Assembly (NCBI RefSeq): GCF_004347735.1
Contig: NZ_SLTI01000063.1
Coordinates: 168,116-232,115, forward strand
Direction: 5' to 3'
Origin: Sulfuricurvum sp. IAE1
Lineage (GTDB): Bacteria; Campylobacterota; Campylobacteria; Campylobacterales; Sulfurimonadaceae
Length of the DNA stretch: 64,000 bases
Both the position numbers and the translations under genes were made by a program. The notes below the pieces were generated by a model, which was not told the origin of the DNA, searched no databases, and saw nothing but the letters and a program-made list of their open reading frames with translations. The first letter of the stretch is position 1. Every line of letters starts with the position of its first letter. Below, in pieces: positions 35,813 to 44,729 of this stretch.

Positions 35813-37489
35813 CTATTTTTCCTTGGTGATCCGGAGTACCTCTTCGAGTGAGGTGATCCCCTGAAGCACTTTGCTGAGGCCGTCGGCGATCATCGGTTCA
35901 AACCCCGCATGCTCCTGCGCGTAGCGCGCGATTTCGTATTTGGACGCCCCCTCCGCGATCATTTTCGAGATCACTTCGTCGACGGTCAGGATTTCGGAGA
36001 TGAGTATCCGCCCGCAATAACCGGTATTCGAACATTTCGGACACCCTTTGCCCTCATGGAACGTCGCGTTTTCGGGGATAAGATGCTCGATTTTTTTGAA
36101 GAGGCTTTTGTGCGGCTTGATCTCCGTTCTGCATTCGGGGCAGATTCGTCTCACCAGCCGCTGTGCGACGATCCCGATCAGCGAGTCGGCGATAAGGTAG
36201 GGCTGAAGCCCCATCTGGACCATCCGCCCGATGGCGCTTGGGGCGTCGTTGGTGTGGAGAGTCGAGAAAACCAGGTGCCCCGTCAGGGATGCCTGAGCCG
36301 CCGAGTTGAGCGTTTCGAAATCGCGGATTTCCCCGATGAGGATGATGTCGGGGTCTTGGCGCAGGAACGATTTGAGCGCTTCGTTGAATCCGAATCCGAT
36401 CCGGTCGTTGACCTGCACCTGCTGGACGAGGGGGAGCTGGTACTCGATCGGGTCTTCGATCGTGAGCACTTTGTTCTCGATGCTCTTGATCTCGTTGAGC
36501 GCGGCGTAGAGGGTCGTCGTTTTTCCGCTTCCGGTCGGCCCGGTGATGAGGACGATCCCGTAGGGGGAGCGGATCATTTCGTTGAAGCGTTCGAGGTTTT
36601 TGTTTTCGAACCCGAGTTCGTGGAGGTTGAGGAGGATCTTTTGCTGATCCAGGATCCGCATCACGATCGATTCCCCGAAAAGGGTCGGGGTGGTCGAGAG
36701 GCGGAAATCGTACTTGTTGACGCCGATTTCGAGGCTGAAACGGCCGTCCTGGGCCTTTCGGCGTTCGGAGATGTCAAGATTCCCCAGCAGTTTGATCCGG
36801 GAGGTGAGCGCCGTATAGATTTCGAGGTCGAACACGAACGTCTCCTGCAAAATCCCGTCCACCCGGGTGCGTACCGACATCCCCTGGGCATCGGGTTCGA
36901 CGTGCAGGTCGCTGGCGCGGCGGAGAATCCCGTCTTTGATGATGAGCAGTATCAGCTGCATGACGGCGCTCGATTCGGCATTGGCCGACTTGAACCCTTC
37001 GTTGTTGATTTCGCGCTTGATCTCCTGAGCGATGGTTTGGGTTTTTTTGACGATCTCGAGGCGCTGGAAAATGTGTTTGATGTCGGTACTGAACGCGAGA
37101 AAGATTTTAAGCGGTTTCGTCGCGATGTTGCGTTCGAGCGCGTCGAGCCCTTCGTAGTTGAACGGGTCGGAGGTAGCGACGTAGATGTAATCCTCGTCTT
37201 CCTTAAACGGGATCGCCTCGGCGCCGGTGAGCAACGGCAGGGGGAAACGCTCGAGGGCATGAAGGTCGATTTTCTGGCCGTAAAGGTCGACAAACTCGAT
37301 ATTGAGCTGTTTGGAGAGGATGACGGCGATCTCTTTTTGGGTGGTGAACCCCTCTTCGATCAGGATTTCCCCCAGTTTTTTGAGGAACCGTGACTCTTTT
37401 TGCTTTTCCAGCGCCTGGGTCAGCTGGGCCTGGGTAATCAGACCTTTTTCGATCAGCAGGTCGCCAAGGTGTATTTGCGGGCGTATCAT
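35813..37489 (-). CDS. Pilus assembly ATPase (MshE/PilB/GspE-like)
   Basis: 558-residue extension ATPase. The N-terminal MshEN-type domain (about 1-140, LGDLLIEKGLITQAQLTQAL) binds c-di-GMP in MshE; whether it does here is unknown. The motor domain has Walker A GPTGSGKTTTLYAAL, the Asp box LTIEDPIEYQLP, Walker B IILIGEIRDFETL and the His box. A tetracysteine zinc motif (CPEC and CPKC) lies in the C-terminal domain, as in PilB/GspE. GGAGATGAA precedes the ATG; one base separates it from the upstream TPR gene. Confidence 0.92.
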   Translation of the reverse strand: MIRPQIHLGDLLIEKGLITQAQLTQALEKQKESRFLKKLGEILIEEGFTTQKEIAVILSKQLNIEFVDLYGQKIDLHALERFPLPLLTGAEAIPFKEDEDYIYVATSDPFNYEGLDALERNIATKPLKIFLAFSTDIKHIFQRLEIVKKTQTIAQEIKREINNEGFKSANAESSAVMQLILLIIKDGILRRASDLHVEPDAQGMSVRTRVDGILQETFVFDLEIYTALTSRIKLLGNLDISERRKAQDGRFSLEIGVNKYDFRLSTTPTLFGESIVMRILDQQKILLNLHELGFENKNLERFNEMIRSPYGIVLITGPTGSGKTTTLYAALNEIKSIENKVLTIEDPIEYQLPLVQQVQVNDRIGFGFNEALKSFLRQDPDIILIGEIRDFETLNSAAQASLTGHLVFSTLHTNDAPSAIGRMVQMGLQPYLIADSLIGIVAQRLVRRICPECRTEIKPHKSLFKKIEHLIPENATFHEGKGCPKCSNTGYCGRILISEILTVDEVISKMIAEGASKYEIARYAQEHAGFEPMIADGLSKVLQGITSLEEVLRITKEK

Positions 37490-37490
37490 T

Positions 37491-38240
37491 TCATCTCCAT
37501 GTCCGGATCAGCTCGGCGGCCGCTTTGGAGTTTTTGTAGTTCAGGTAGAGTTCCAAAATGCCGATCGCTTCGGCGGTGCGCCCCTGGGCGTGTATTGACT
37601 TGGCGTAGAGCAGCCACGATTCTTCCCCCTCGCGGTTGATCCGGTTGGCTTTTTTGGCCCAGATCGCCGCGTCGATGAAGTTCTCTTTCGCGTAGAAATC
37701 GCGGGCTGCGGCCATGGCGGTTTCGTATTTGGGATTGTTGTAATAGGCGTCCACGGGGTTGAGGGCGTTTTGGGTGTTGACCTGAAACAGCGCACTTGAG
37801 GCGGAAGGGATCGCGGGTATCGCATTCTCGCGCGGTTGAGAGGGAGCTTCGAGAGGTTCGGCGGGAACCTGGGACGGGGGCGTTTCTGCGGGAGCGGATC
37901 GTTCGGACGGAGCGGGTACCGCCGAGGCTGGGAGTTTCCGCAGAGGTTTCGTCGGGCGAACCTCTTCCCCGAGGGTCGGCTGGGCGACTTTGATGGGAGA
38001 CGTTTCGTTCAGCTCGTCGACACTCGGCAAGGGGGGCTGAGTCGCCGGCGCGGGAAGAGTTTTGGTACCGGAAGCGGGGGGAGGGGGCGGAGGCGTTTGG
38101 GGCGTGAACCACGTCCGATACGCCGAGACCCCGGCGACAAGAAACAGCAATGCCCCCGTGACGATCAGGGAGATACGGATCATGCGGCGGCGTCTTGAGG
38201 CCTGGCAGCGGGCCACGAGTTGGTCGAAATGCTCAATCAT
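37491..38240 (-). CDS. MshN-like TPR protein with membrane anchor
   Basis: 249 residues. It has a basic cytoplasmic N-terminus, one membrane helix (about 22-42, MIRISLIVTGALLFLVAGVS), a proline-rich periplasmic linker (about 47-160, starting TPQTPPPPPPAS) and C-terminal helical repeats of TPR type (about 165-249: YETAMAAARDFYAKENFIDA and AEAIGILELYLNYKNSKAA). This is the architecture of MshN, which sits between mshM and mshE in Vibrio, the same place as here. It overlaps the ATPase gene before it by 8 bases. Confidence 0.72.
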   Translation of the reverse strand: MIEHFDQLVARCQASRRRRMIRISLIVTGALLFLVAGVSAYRTWFTPQTPPPPPPASGTKTLPAPATQPPLPSVDELNETSPIKVAQPTLGEEVRPTKPLRKLPASAVPAPSERSAPAETPPSQVPAEPLEAPSQPRENAIPAIPSASSALFQVNTQNALNPVDAYYNNPKYETAMAAARDFYAKENFIDAAIWAKKANRINREGEESWLLYAKSIHAQGRTAEAIGILELYLNYKNSKAAAELIRTWR

Positions 38241-39024
38241 GGATCAACTCCGCGCTCATTGCCGCCATCGTGATCGTGCACGACGAGGGGTGGAGGTATT
38301 TGGTTTTTTGGTGGGCGTTGGTGTAGTGCAGCAGATGGAAAAAATGGTAAAAAAGCTTCTTGAAATTCCGGAAATTTCCGCCGCTGATGCGATGCGCTTT
38401 TTTGATAAGGGAGGGAGAGAGCTCATCGATATCGGAATAGCCGATCCGAAGCAGTTCCCGGTAAAGGTAGTTTTTGCACTCGTTGGGGGTGAGGCAGGAG
38501 AGCTCTACGACGCGGTGAGGACGGCTTTTGAAATGGGGAGCCTGCAAGATTGCCTCTCCCTCTTTCTTGTGCATCGCCAGCAGGAACCAGAACGCCTGCG
38601 AATCGCTGAGCATCCGGACAAATTCGCGCATTTCGACGCTGAGCAGCTGTGCTTCGTCGATCATGACGACGTGGTCGGTACCGCGATAGAGCTCGGTCGC
38701 CTGAACCCGCAGCCGCTCGATATCTTCCCCCTCCGCAACGACTCCCTTGTGACGTATGAGCTGGTAGAGAAAACTCAACGGGGTGATGAAGGGGGTCTCG
38801 ATCAGGATGACATGGCGCTCTTCGTACCAGCGGTCGTAGAGGAGGTTCAGGAGGAATGTTTTTCCGCTGCCGGGTTCCCCGATGAGGTAAATGGGCTGCG
38901 GGAATTTTTCGTCGAGGCAGGTGGCGATTTTATCGATCGCCGAGAGGGCGCTTTGCATTTCGAAATAGTCCTGTGTGTTTCGACGCTCTTCGAACCGTTC
39001 CGCCGCTTTGAGCCAGGTCGTCAT
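38233..39024 (-). CDS. MshM/ExeA-like AAA ATPase
   Basis: About 263 residues. AAA+ ATPase with Walker A GEPGSGKTFLL and Walker B HVVMIDEAQLL, of the ExeA/MshM group that helps the secretin cross or assemble at the cell wall. The Walker A fold starts about 48 residues in. ATG 39024 lies 1 base after the secretin stop (TGAGATG). An upstream ATG at 39051 would add 9 residues and overlap the secretin gene. No peptidoglycan-binding domain follows, as in MshM and unlike ExeA. Confidence 0.82.
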   Translation of the reverse strand: MTTWLKAAERFEERRNTQDYFEMQSALSAIDKIATCLDEKFPQPIYLIGEPGSGKTFLLNLLYDRWYEERHVILIETPFITPLSFLYQLIRHKGVVAEGEDIERLRVQATELYRGTDHVVMIDEAQLLSVEMREFVRMLSDSQAFWFLLAMHKKEGEAILQAPHFKSRPHRVVELSCLTPNECKNYLYRELLRIGYSDIDELSPSLIKKAHRISGGNFRNFKKLFYHFFHLLHYTNAHQKTKYLHPSSCTITMAAMSAELIHD

Positions 39025-39025
39025 C

Positions 39026-40534
39026 TCAGTCAAACCGTTTGAGCACCGCATCGTCGATCGTGGGGAGGGTGTCTTCCTTGATCAGCGTCGGGGTAATCAG
39101 AATGAAGAGTTCGCTTTTGCGTACCGTGTCGGTCGTGTTGTGAAACAGCCGCCCGAAGAGGGGAATATCCCCGACCAGGGGCACTTTGGTATCGCTTTTG
39201 TCGATTTTTTTCTCGATCAGACCGCCTATGAGGACTTTTTGGGAGTCTTTCACCTTGACGATGGAGGTCATCTGTTTGACCCGGGTATCGGGGGGCATCG
39301 CCCGTTCGGTCTGGGTCGTTGAAGAGGAAGACCCCCCGCTTCCGGAGAGCTCCGAATCGTCGATGAGTTCGCTGGTGATCGGGTTGATCCGCATGATGAT
39401 GTAACCCTCTTCGGTCACTTCGGGGATGATGTTGAGCGTCAGCCCCACAAAGACCGATCCCAGGGTGTTCGTCGTGGTCGTGGGGGTGGACGTGGTGCCG
39501 ATGATGCTGCCGTTTTGGTAGAGGTAGCTCAGCTGCTGTCCGACGTTGATGACGGCGGGCTGATTATTGAGGGTAAGCACTTTGGGGTTAGAGAGGACTT
39601 CGACGTCCCCGTAGGTCTTGAGAAAATCGATCAGCCCGGCGGGGTTGAAATCGATGCCGAATTTGTAGACCGGGTTGGCCACCCCGGTGTTGTTGAAGCT
39701 GTTCGAATAGGTGCCGTTGAGGGCGAGGCTGAAGTTGCTCCAGTTGACCCCCACCGAGCTGTAGTCGTTGTAGGTGAGCTCGATGAGGTGCGCTTCGAGC
39801 ATCACCTGGGCATGCATCCGGGATTCGAGTTTGTCGAGGTAGCGTTTTACTTCCGCAAGCTGCCGTTTGGTGGCGGTGACGCTGACGACGGCCGCGTCGC
39901 GGTTGACCATCGTTTTGTGGAGGGCTTCGTTGTAGGCGTCGTCGACCTGGAGAATCTGCTGGATGTGCTCTTTGAGCTGATCCCAGAAGGTAAACGTCGA
40001 AATCGCCCGGACTTTCGTGTAGTCGGTATTTGAACCGCTGTTGAGATTCCCCGATCCCGAACCGTTGTTCCCGGTTCCCGTAGTGTTTCCGGTCGTACCG
40101 TACCCCGAGGAGTTCCCGGCGTTGGTTCCCGGCCCCACGGTGATCGATTTGGTCGATTCGGTGATCAGCTCGGACATGTTGATGTAATCGACGTTGAAAT
40201 TGACCGTTTTGGTGTAGGCGACCCTCACGACCCCGCGCTGGGCGTCATAGGTGTGAAACAGGTTGTGCTCGTCGAAGATGAAGGCGAAGAGTTCGGGGAC
40301 GCTGTAGTCTTGGATATTGACCATGTCCAGCGGCTGCATCAGCTTTTCGCGGGCGAGGTTGTCCTCGAACACGACGCTGATGTTGCAGGTCTGCGCCACG
40401 TCGCGCACGAGATCGAGCAGGGTAAGCCCGCTTCCGCGGTTTTGGTAGGCGTTGAGGCTGAACCGTTTGTTGTCGCACTCCTGAGCCCCGAACAGGGCCG
40501 AAACAAAGATCAGCGTCAGGAAAAATATTCTCAC
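39026..40534 (-). CDS. Pilus secretin (MshL/PilQ-like)
   Basis: 502-residue outer-membrane secretin. A GTG start at 40534 overlaps the previous stop (GTGA) and follows AAGGATCTT. The signal peptide is VRIFFLTLIFVSALFG. An STN/N0-like domain is followed by a low-complexity Gly/Ser/Asn/Thr linker (about residues 130-170). The secretin core shows LSNPKVLTLNNQPAVINVG and a C-terminal VPLVGDIPLFGRLF. Upstream in-frame codons, rich in Arg and Pro, belong to the overlapping gene's other frame and are not part of it. It forms the pore for the pilus. Confidence 0.9.
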   Translation of the reverse strand: MRIFFLTLIFVSALFGAQECDNKRFSLNAYQNRGSGLTLLDLVRDVAQTCNISVVFEDNLAREKLMQPLDMVNIQDYSVPELFAFIFDEHNLFHTYDAQRGVVRVAYTKTVNFNVDYINMSELITESTKSITVGPGTNAGNSSGYGTTGNTTGTGNNGSGSGNLNSGSNTDYTKVRAISTFTFWDQLKEHIQQILQVDDAYNEALHKTMVNRDAAVVSVTATKRQLAEVKRYLDKLESRMHAQVMLEAHLIELTYNDYSSVGVNWSNFSLALNGTYSNSFNNTGVANPVYKFGIDFNPAGLIDFLKTYGDVEVLSNPKVLTLNNQPAVINVGQQLSYLYQNGSIIGTTSTPTTTTNTLGSVFVGLTLNIIPEVTEEGYIIMRINPITSELIDDSELSGSGGSSSSTTQTERAMPPDTRVKQMTSIVKVKDSQKVLIGGLIEKKIDKSDTKVPLVGDIPLFGRLFHNTTDTVRKSELFILITPTLIKEDTLPTIDDAVLKRFD

Positions 40535-40890
40535 GGAAGATCCTTGGCCCGAAGGACCGGGCGGGTAGCGCCGACGCCGAAGACGACGAGGCGGTTCCCT
40601 TCCCTGAGGCCGACGAAACGGTTTTGGATGTAGGCCACTTCCCGGTCGTTCACCTTGTCGCCGACGCGGTACCATGCCCCGTTGATAAACGCTTTGTCGT
40701 TCATTACCGCGCTCACCAGCGTCACCGTCGCAGGCTGCGGTGCGGCGAGCATCGGCGGAGGGGGGAGCAATGCGGATGAGGGATTCGCATTTTTAGGGCG
40801 GGCCGCTTTGCGGAACGGGTCATACATCTGCGCGTCCAGTGCGGTTGAAACGATCAGGCAGGCAATTATCCATGCGGTCATTCTCCTCAT
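40531..40890 (-). CDS. MshK/PilP-like periplasmic protein
   Basis: 119 residues. It has a short signal peptide (MTAWIIACLIVSTALDA), then YDPFRKA, the DPF motif common at the start of mature PilP/MshK proteins. A proline-rich linker leads to a small beta domain of HR type (LVSAVMNDKAFINGAWYRVGD; NRLVVFG). Such proteins link the inner-membrane PilN/PilO ring to the secretin. It overlaps neighbours by 4 bases on both sides (ATGA and GTGA). A second Met at codon 4 could be the start. Confidence 0.7.
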   Translation of the reverse strand: MRRMTAWIIACLIVSTALDAQMYDPFRKAARPKNANPSSALLPPPPMLAAPQPATVTLVSAVMNDKAFINGAWYRVGDKVNDREVAYIQNRFVGLREGNRLVVFGVGATRPVLRAKDLP

Positions 40891-41516
40891 ATTTCGATCC
40901 CCATGTAGAGGATGACGGCGGTAAAACGCGGGTTCTTCTCGCCGGCGCGTATGTGGACGCTTTTGACCTGAACCAGCGTGTTTTGCGCTTCGGCAAACGA
41001 CAAAAACTCCGCGACGGCGGGGAACCTTCCGTTCCCGGTAACCGTCAGCTGCTTGAGCTGTTTGACTTTTCCGTAGAACACTTTGTCGGTATCGACCGAT
41101 TCCATCGTCTCGATTTCGAGGCCGAGCTTCAGGGAACGTTCCAGTAGAATATCCAGCATTTTAGCATAGCGGCGGTTGTCGAACAATAGCCCCTGCGAAT
41201 CGGACATCTGTTCGAGCAGGGCGATTTTGTTTTGGCGAAGCCGTTCGAGTTCGTCGTTTTTCTGAGCCAGTTCATGATTGACGCGGGCGATTTTTTCCCG
41301 GTAAGCCGCGGGAGAATTGCGTTCGACCGTTGTTTCGAGCTCTGCGGTTCGGTCTTTAAGTGCGGAGAGTTCGTCCAGGGCGTCGGAGATGAAAAACATC
41401 CAGCTCATCATCAGGATCCCCGCGCTGATGATGGCGTAAATGAGCCGCCGTTTGAACGGCTCGTAGGCTTCGAGCTGGCCGTCGAGGATCTCGAGACGGT
41501 AGTCCATGCGACTCAT
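40887..41516 (-). CDS. MshJ/PilO-like alignment-complex protein
   Basis: 209 residues. A cytoplasmic N-terminus precedes one membrane helix (about 25-45, LIYAIISAGILMMSWMFFI), a periplasmic coiled coil (about 46-110, rich in E/K/R) and a C-terminal ferredoxin-like domain (QLKQLTVTGNGRFPAVAEFL). This is the PilO/GspM/MshJ layout. It pairs with the PilN-like part of the upstream protein, which it overlaps by 4 bases. Confidence 0.75.
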   Translation of the reverse strand: MSRMDYRLEILDGQLEAYEPFKRRLIYAIISAGILMMSWMFFISDALDELSALKDRTAELETTVERNSPAAYREKIARVNHELAQKNDELERLRQNKIALLEQMSDSQGLLFDNRRYAKMLDILLERSLKLGLEIETMESVDTDKVFYGKVKQLKQLTVTGNGRFPAVAEFLSFAEAQNTLVQVKSVHIRAGEKNPRFTAVILYMGIEI

Positions 41517-42979
41517 CGGGTCACCTTCACGACGGCGTTATAGGTGTCGTTGTCCAGGGTGATTTCGTCGGTTTGCACGTTTTGGTATCCCAGGGCGTAG
41601 AGACCGCTCATCAGTTTGGCGATGTCGTCGCGTTTACGGTAGTCGGCGACGACATGCAGCGCCATCCCTTTGGAACCGTTTTGTTCCATGCTCAGCGTTC
41701 CGAGACGGTAGCGCCCCAGTTCGGACGTGACGTCGAGAAGCATTTGCTGGCGTTTGAGATGCATTTGCCCGATCAGCTCGGCGGTTTCGCGGCTGCCGCG
41801 TACCATATCGATTTCCCGGTTCAGCGCTTCGGCGTCGTGACGCGCCTTTTCGAGCTGCCGCATCCGGTCGCCGAGCGTCGATGAGAGTTCACTGCTCTGC
41901 CCTTCGATGCGTGAGAGCGTTTGGATCAGTTCCGCGTTGCGGCGGGTTTCGTCCGAAATCTGCCACGATATCGCCAACGGCACTGCCAGGGCGACGAGTA
42001 CAGACGCGGCGATGACGCTTAAGAACTTTCCGCTTTCGCGCCGGTACCACGGTGCCTGGCGTTCGAACGGGGAGAGGTTGAAAGAGGTGTTTCCCATCTG
42101 CCCTGCGAGGTGTTCGGCGCACAGCAGGTTGTGGAGAGCGTCGTCGGCGGGGTGTCCTTTGGTGATCGGAGCGATGGGGGCGCGGGTGATGCCGTAGGCC
42201 TCGAAAACGCTCTCCAGCCCCGGTATCGTATGCCCCTTGAAATCGAGATAGATCCGGTCGATTTCGGTGAGGCCGAACAGTCCGCGCTTGTGGTTGATCG
42301 TATGGACCAGACGTTCGACGTTGCGCGAGAGGGCATCCTGGATCAGCAGGCATTTGGCCGATTCTTCGGGGGGATAGTTATCCTCGACGACGCCCCGTTC
42401 GCAGAGAACCCTGAACAGCGTTTCACGCTCGCAGCCGCATTCCGCGGCGAGCGCGGCGAGGCTCTCCAGGCTCCGGTGGGCGATGTAATGCCCCTCTTGG
42501 TAGATGGCGGCGTAGGATTCGTTGTCGCCCAAATGGAGGAAAAGGTCGTTTTTCCCCGGCGGGGTGGTGCCGTCGTAAAACGATCCGTACACCATGATGG
42601 CGGGTACGATGAGGTCGATCGATCGGGTTTTCGCCAAGGCGGCGGAAAAATACTCGGCTGCTTTGGCATGTGAGAGGGCAAACGCTTCGAACAGGTAGCT
42701 GTTCTCGCTCGGAAGGTCATGGCGGACGTAGGCGATCGTATATTCTTCGTTGTTCTCGAGATTTCCCTCTTCGAACATCCGGATTTCGACGAGGATTTTC
42801 TGTTCTTCCTCGCTGAGATGGTTCGGGAGTTTGAGTGTGTGGATGTTGAGCAGGGAGAGGGGGACGATAGCCCCCGAGGGGATTTTTTGAATGTCGCGGC
42901 CGTCCGGTTCGCCGAATACTCCGTCCGTGTAGGTCGATGTCGCGTCATGATCAATGTAGAGAATCGTGTTCAGGGGCAT
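41513..42979 (-). CDS. Fused PilM-PilN-like (MshI-like) protein
   Basis: 488 residues. The first 285 or so resemble the PilM/GspL cytoplasmic actin-like fold (ILYIDHDATSTYT; FLHLGDNESYAAIY). FNLSPFERQAPWYRR at 300-314 is the PilN start motif. One membrane helix (about 319-340) and a coiled coil (about 341-410) lead to a C-terminal periplasmic domain (GMALHVVADYRKRDDIAKLM). In most type IVa pili PilM and PilN are separate; in T2SS GspL the two are one protein, as here. The identity is by architecture, so it is moderately sure. Confidence 0.72.
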   Translation of the reverse strand: MPLNTILYIDHDATSTYTDGVFGEPDGRDIQKIPSGAIVPLSLLNIHTLKLPNHLSEEEQKILVEIRMFEEGNLENNEEYTIAYVRHDLPSENSYLFEAFALSHAKAAEYFSAALAKTRSIDLIVPAIMVYGSFYDGTTPPGKNDLFLHLGDNESYAAIYQEGHYIAHRSLESLAALAAECGCERETLFRVLCERGVVEDNYPPEESAKCLLIQDALSRNVERLVHTINHKRGLFGLTEIDRIYLDFKGHTIPGLESVFEAYGITRAPIAPITKGHPADDALHNLLCAEHLAGQMGNTSFNLSPFERQAPWYRRESGKFLSVIAASVLVALAVPLAISWQISDETRRNAELIQTLSRIEGQSSELSSTLGDRMRQLEKARHDAEALNREIDMVRGSRETAELIGQMHLKRQQMLLDVTSELGRYRLGTLSMEQNGSKGMALHVVADYRKRDDIAKLMSGLYALGYQNVQTDEITLDNDTYNAVVKVTR

Positions 42980-43007
42980 CGGTCCGCTTTGTTCGTAGAT
43001 AATGTGC

Positions 43008-43460
43008 TCAATTATTGTACATGATTATAGCATATCCGCTTTGGGGAAAGAGACGGATGAGGACATCGCTCTCTTGCTCATCGTCGGTGTTGTGAAACGT
43101 GATGTCGATCGGCGCGTGGATCAGGCTCTCGAGAGCGATCGAATACCCCATATCGTGAGGGCGGCCAAGCGCGTCGAAACAGACGGTATCGCCGCGCCCC
43201 GTGTGGGTGATCGTCGAGCGGATATCGTGTGCGGAGGTGGCGTTCTCCTCGAGGCCCGCTTCGGTGAGGGTGACGCACCCTTGCGACTGCACCCCGTCGT
43301 ACCCGATCGCGCGGTAGCGCGCCTCTTTGAGTTTGAGGAGGGCGTACTGGGCGTCTTCGTAGGCGTTGTTGGAGCGGTAGGTGTAAAAACCGATGCCGCT
43401 GACGATACCGATGAGGACGATGACGAAAATAAATTCCAACAGGGAAAACGCTTTTTTCAT
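43008..43460 (-). CDS. Type IV pseudopilin (prepilin-like)
   Basis: 150 residues. Class III signal KKA/FSLLEFIFVIVLIGIV: prepilin peptidase would cut after Ala4, leaving Phe1 and Glu5 in the mature protein. A small globular domain follows with two cysteines (QGCVTL and DTVCFD) that could form a disulfide. It is the last pseudopilin gene before the machinery genes and overlaps the preceding gene by 4 bases. Its exact msh counterpart is not clear. Confidence 0.8.
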   Translation of the reverse strand: MKKAFSLLEFIFVIVLIGIVSGIGFYTYRSNNAYEDAQYALLKLKEARYRAIGYDGVQSQGCVTLTEAGLEENATSAHDIRSTITHTGRGDTVCFDALGRPHDMGYSIALESLIHAPIDITFHNTDDEQESDVLIRLFPQSGYAIIMYNN

Positions 43461-43891
43461 GGGCGTTGCAGACTCCTTCGTTCCAGCCGGATCGGATGGA
43501 GCACTTTGGCGCCGGAGGCGGTCGTCACGACGACCCTCATGCTGAGCATCCCGTGCGAGGGGGTATAAGTGATCGGGGTATAAGGGACGTTCGTGCAGCC
43601 TGAGCCGTCGGCGAGGTAGTAGCGTTCCACCCTCACCAGCGCGTTAAAGCGCTGATCTGGGGACGTGACGTTCAGTTCCCTCAGGCAGCCGCCGCCGCTG
43701 CGGTCGAACGTGCCGATCCGCAGCAGGGCGGCTTCGGTGGCGCTTTGCATGAAGAGTTCGGCCTGTTCGCGGGTGTAGCTGTCAACATAGTGGTTGACGT
43801 TGATGGAAGCGTATTTGAGCGTTACCGTCACGATCCCCCCGACGAAGATGAGGATGGTCAGCGCCTGGGGCAGTCCGAACGCGGGGCGCAT
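43457..43891 (-). CDS. Minor pseudopilin lacking Glu5 (MshP/GspK/PilX-like)
   Basis: 144 residues. The N-terminus RPA/FGLPQALTILIFVGGIV has the cleavage site and hydrophobic helix of a pseudopilin, but Gln stands where Glu5 is expected. Loss of Glu5 is typical of GspK, the tip subunit in type II secretion. Two cysteines (GGCLREL and SGCTNV) may pair. The start ATG 43891 overlaps the upstream stop in TGATG. The longer upstream frame is a shadow of the neighbour. The MshP assignment rests on position and size. Confidence 0.7.
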   Translation of the reverse strand: MRPAFGLPQALTILIFVGGIVTVTLKYASINVNHYVDSYTREQAELFMQSATEAALLRIGTFDRSGGGCLRELNVTSPDQRFNALVRVERYYLADGSGCTNVPYTPITYTPSHGMLSMRVVVTTASGAKVLHPIRLERRSLQRP

Positions 43892-44727
43892 CAGAACACC
43901 ACCTTTTGTTTGGAGAGTTTCACGGGACTCAGGCTGCCGCGGACGGGACGGTTCATGTCGATGGAGAGACGGATCGTGCCGTTGAGCATCTGGGCCCTGA
44001 AAGCGTTGACCCCGGTGGCGAGGACGGTGACCTTCCCGTCGCAGAAATTTTCCCCTTTCCAGGGACGGTAGTCGTAAAACAGCAACAGCGTATCGTCGTC
44101 GAATGCGGGGTTGGGAAAGCATGCGGCGGCGTGTTCTTTGCGGGTGATGGCGTACGCCGAATCGGCGATGCGGTACTGCTCGTAGATCGTTTCGGGCGGG
44201 GTGCCGCCGAGCGTGATCGTGTTCGGCAGGCTGCCGCTGATGCCGTAGCCTTTGAACGTCGTCTGCGAAAAGAGAAGCAGGAGGTCGGAGAAATCGAGGG
44301 AGGGATCGTTCCATTTGATCTTTTCCCTTACAAGGAGCGCCGAGAGGTTCGTGTCGGGGGAGTAGAGCGTCCGGGTCGAAAAATCGGAGCGGTTGAGATC
44401 GACGAACCCGCTGTAATCCCCCGACAGGTAACTCTCGTCCGCCGAGCCGTACCATTCGAGGATCGTTTTGTCGTTCACTTCATCCAGCGGACGGTAGGGG
44501 CGGGAGTCGTTAAAATCGAATCCGACGGCGGAGAGGGGGATGCGGTTGTAGAGGAGCGAACTGATCTGGTCGAGGGCGCTTTGCGAATCGATCGAGAGGG
44601 TGCTGAGCGCTTTGGCCTTTTCCGAACGCAGGGCGATCGCTTCGAGCGCCTTGAACATCCCCATCGAGAGGATCCCCGCGATGGCGACGGTGAGGATGAT
44701 TTCGATCAGGGTGTAGGCACGGCGCAT
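43891..44727 (-). CDS. MshO-like pseudopilin
   Basis: 278 residues, the longest pseudopilin here. The signal is RRA/YTLIEIILTVAIAGIL with Glu5 present. The large C-terminal domain includes DSQSALDQISSLLYNRI, typical of PilW/MshO/GspJ proteins, and cysteines in AACFPNP and NFCDGK. ATG 44727 lies 2 bases after the previous stop. Codons upstream of it belong to another frame's gene. The MshO name is inferred from length and position. Confidence 0.75.
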   Translation of the reverse strand: MRRAYTLIEIILTVAIAGILSMGMFKALEAIALRSEKAKALSTLSIDSQSALDQISSLLYNRIPLSAVGFDFNDSRPYRPLDEVNDKTILEWYGSADESYLSGDYSGFVDLNRSDFSTRTLYSPDTNLSALLVREKIKWNDPSLDFSDLLLLFSQTTFKGYGISGSLPNTITLGGTPPETIYEQYRIADSAYAITRKEHAAACFPNPAFDDDTLLLFYDYRPWKGENFCDGKVTVLATGVNAFRAQMLNGTIRLSIDMNRPVRGSLSPVKLSKQKVVF

Positions 44728-44729
44728 CG

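Noticed and set aside
35909..37393. Plus-strand open frame of 494 codons opposite the pilus ATPase
   Set aside because: It is antisense to clear Walker and zinc motifs, and its composition is Glu/Phe/Asp-rich shadow coding.
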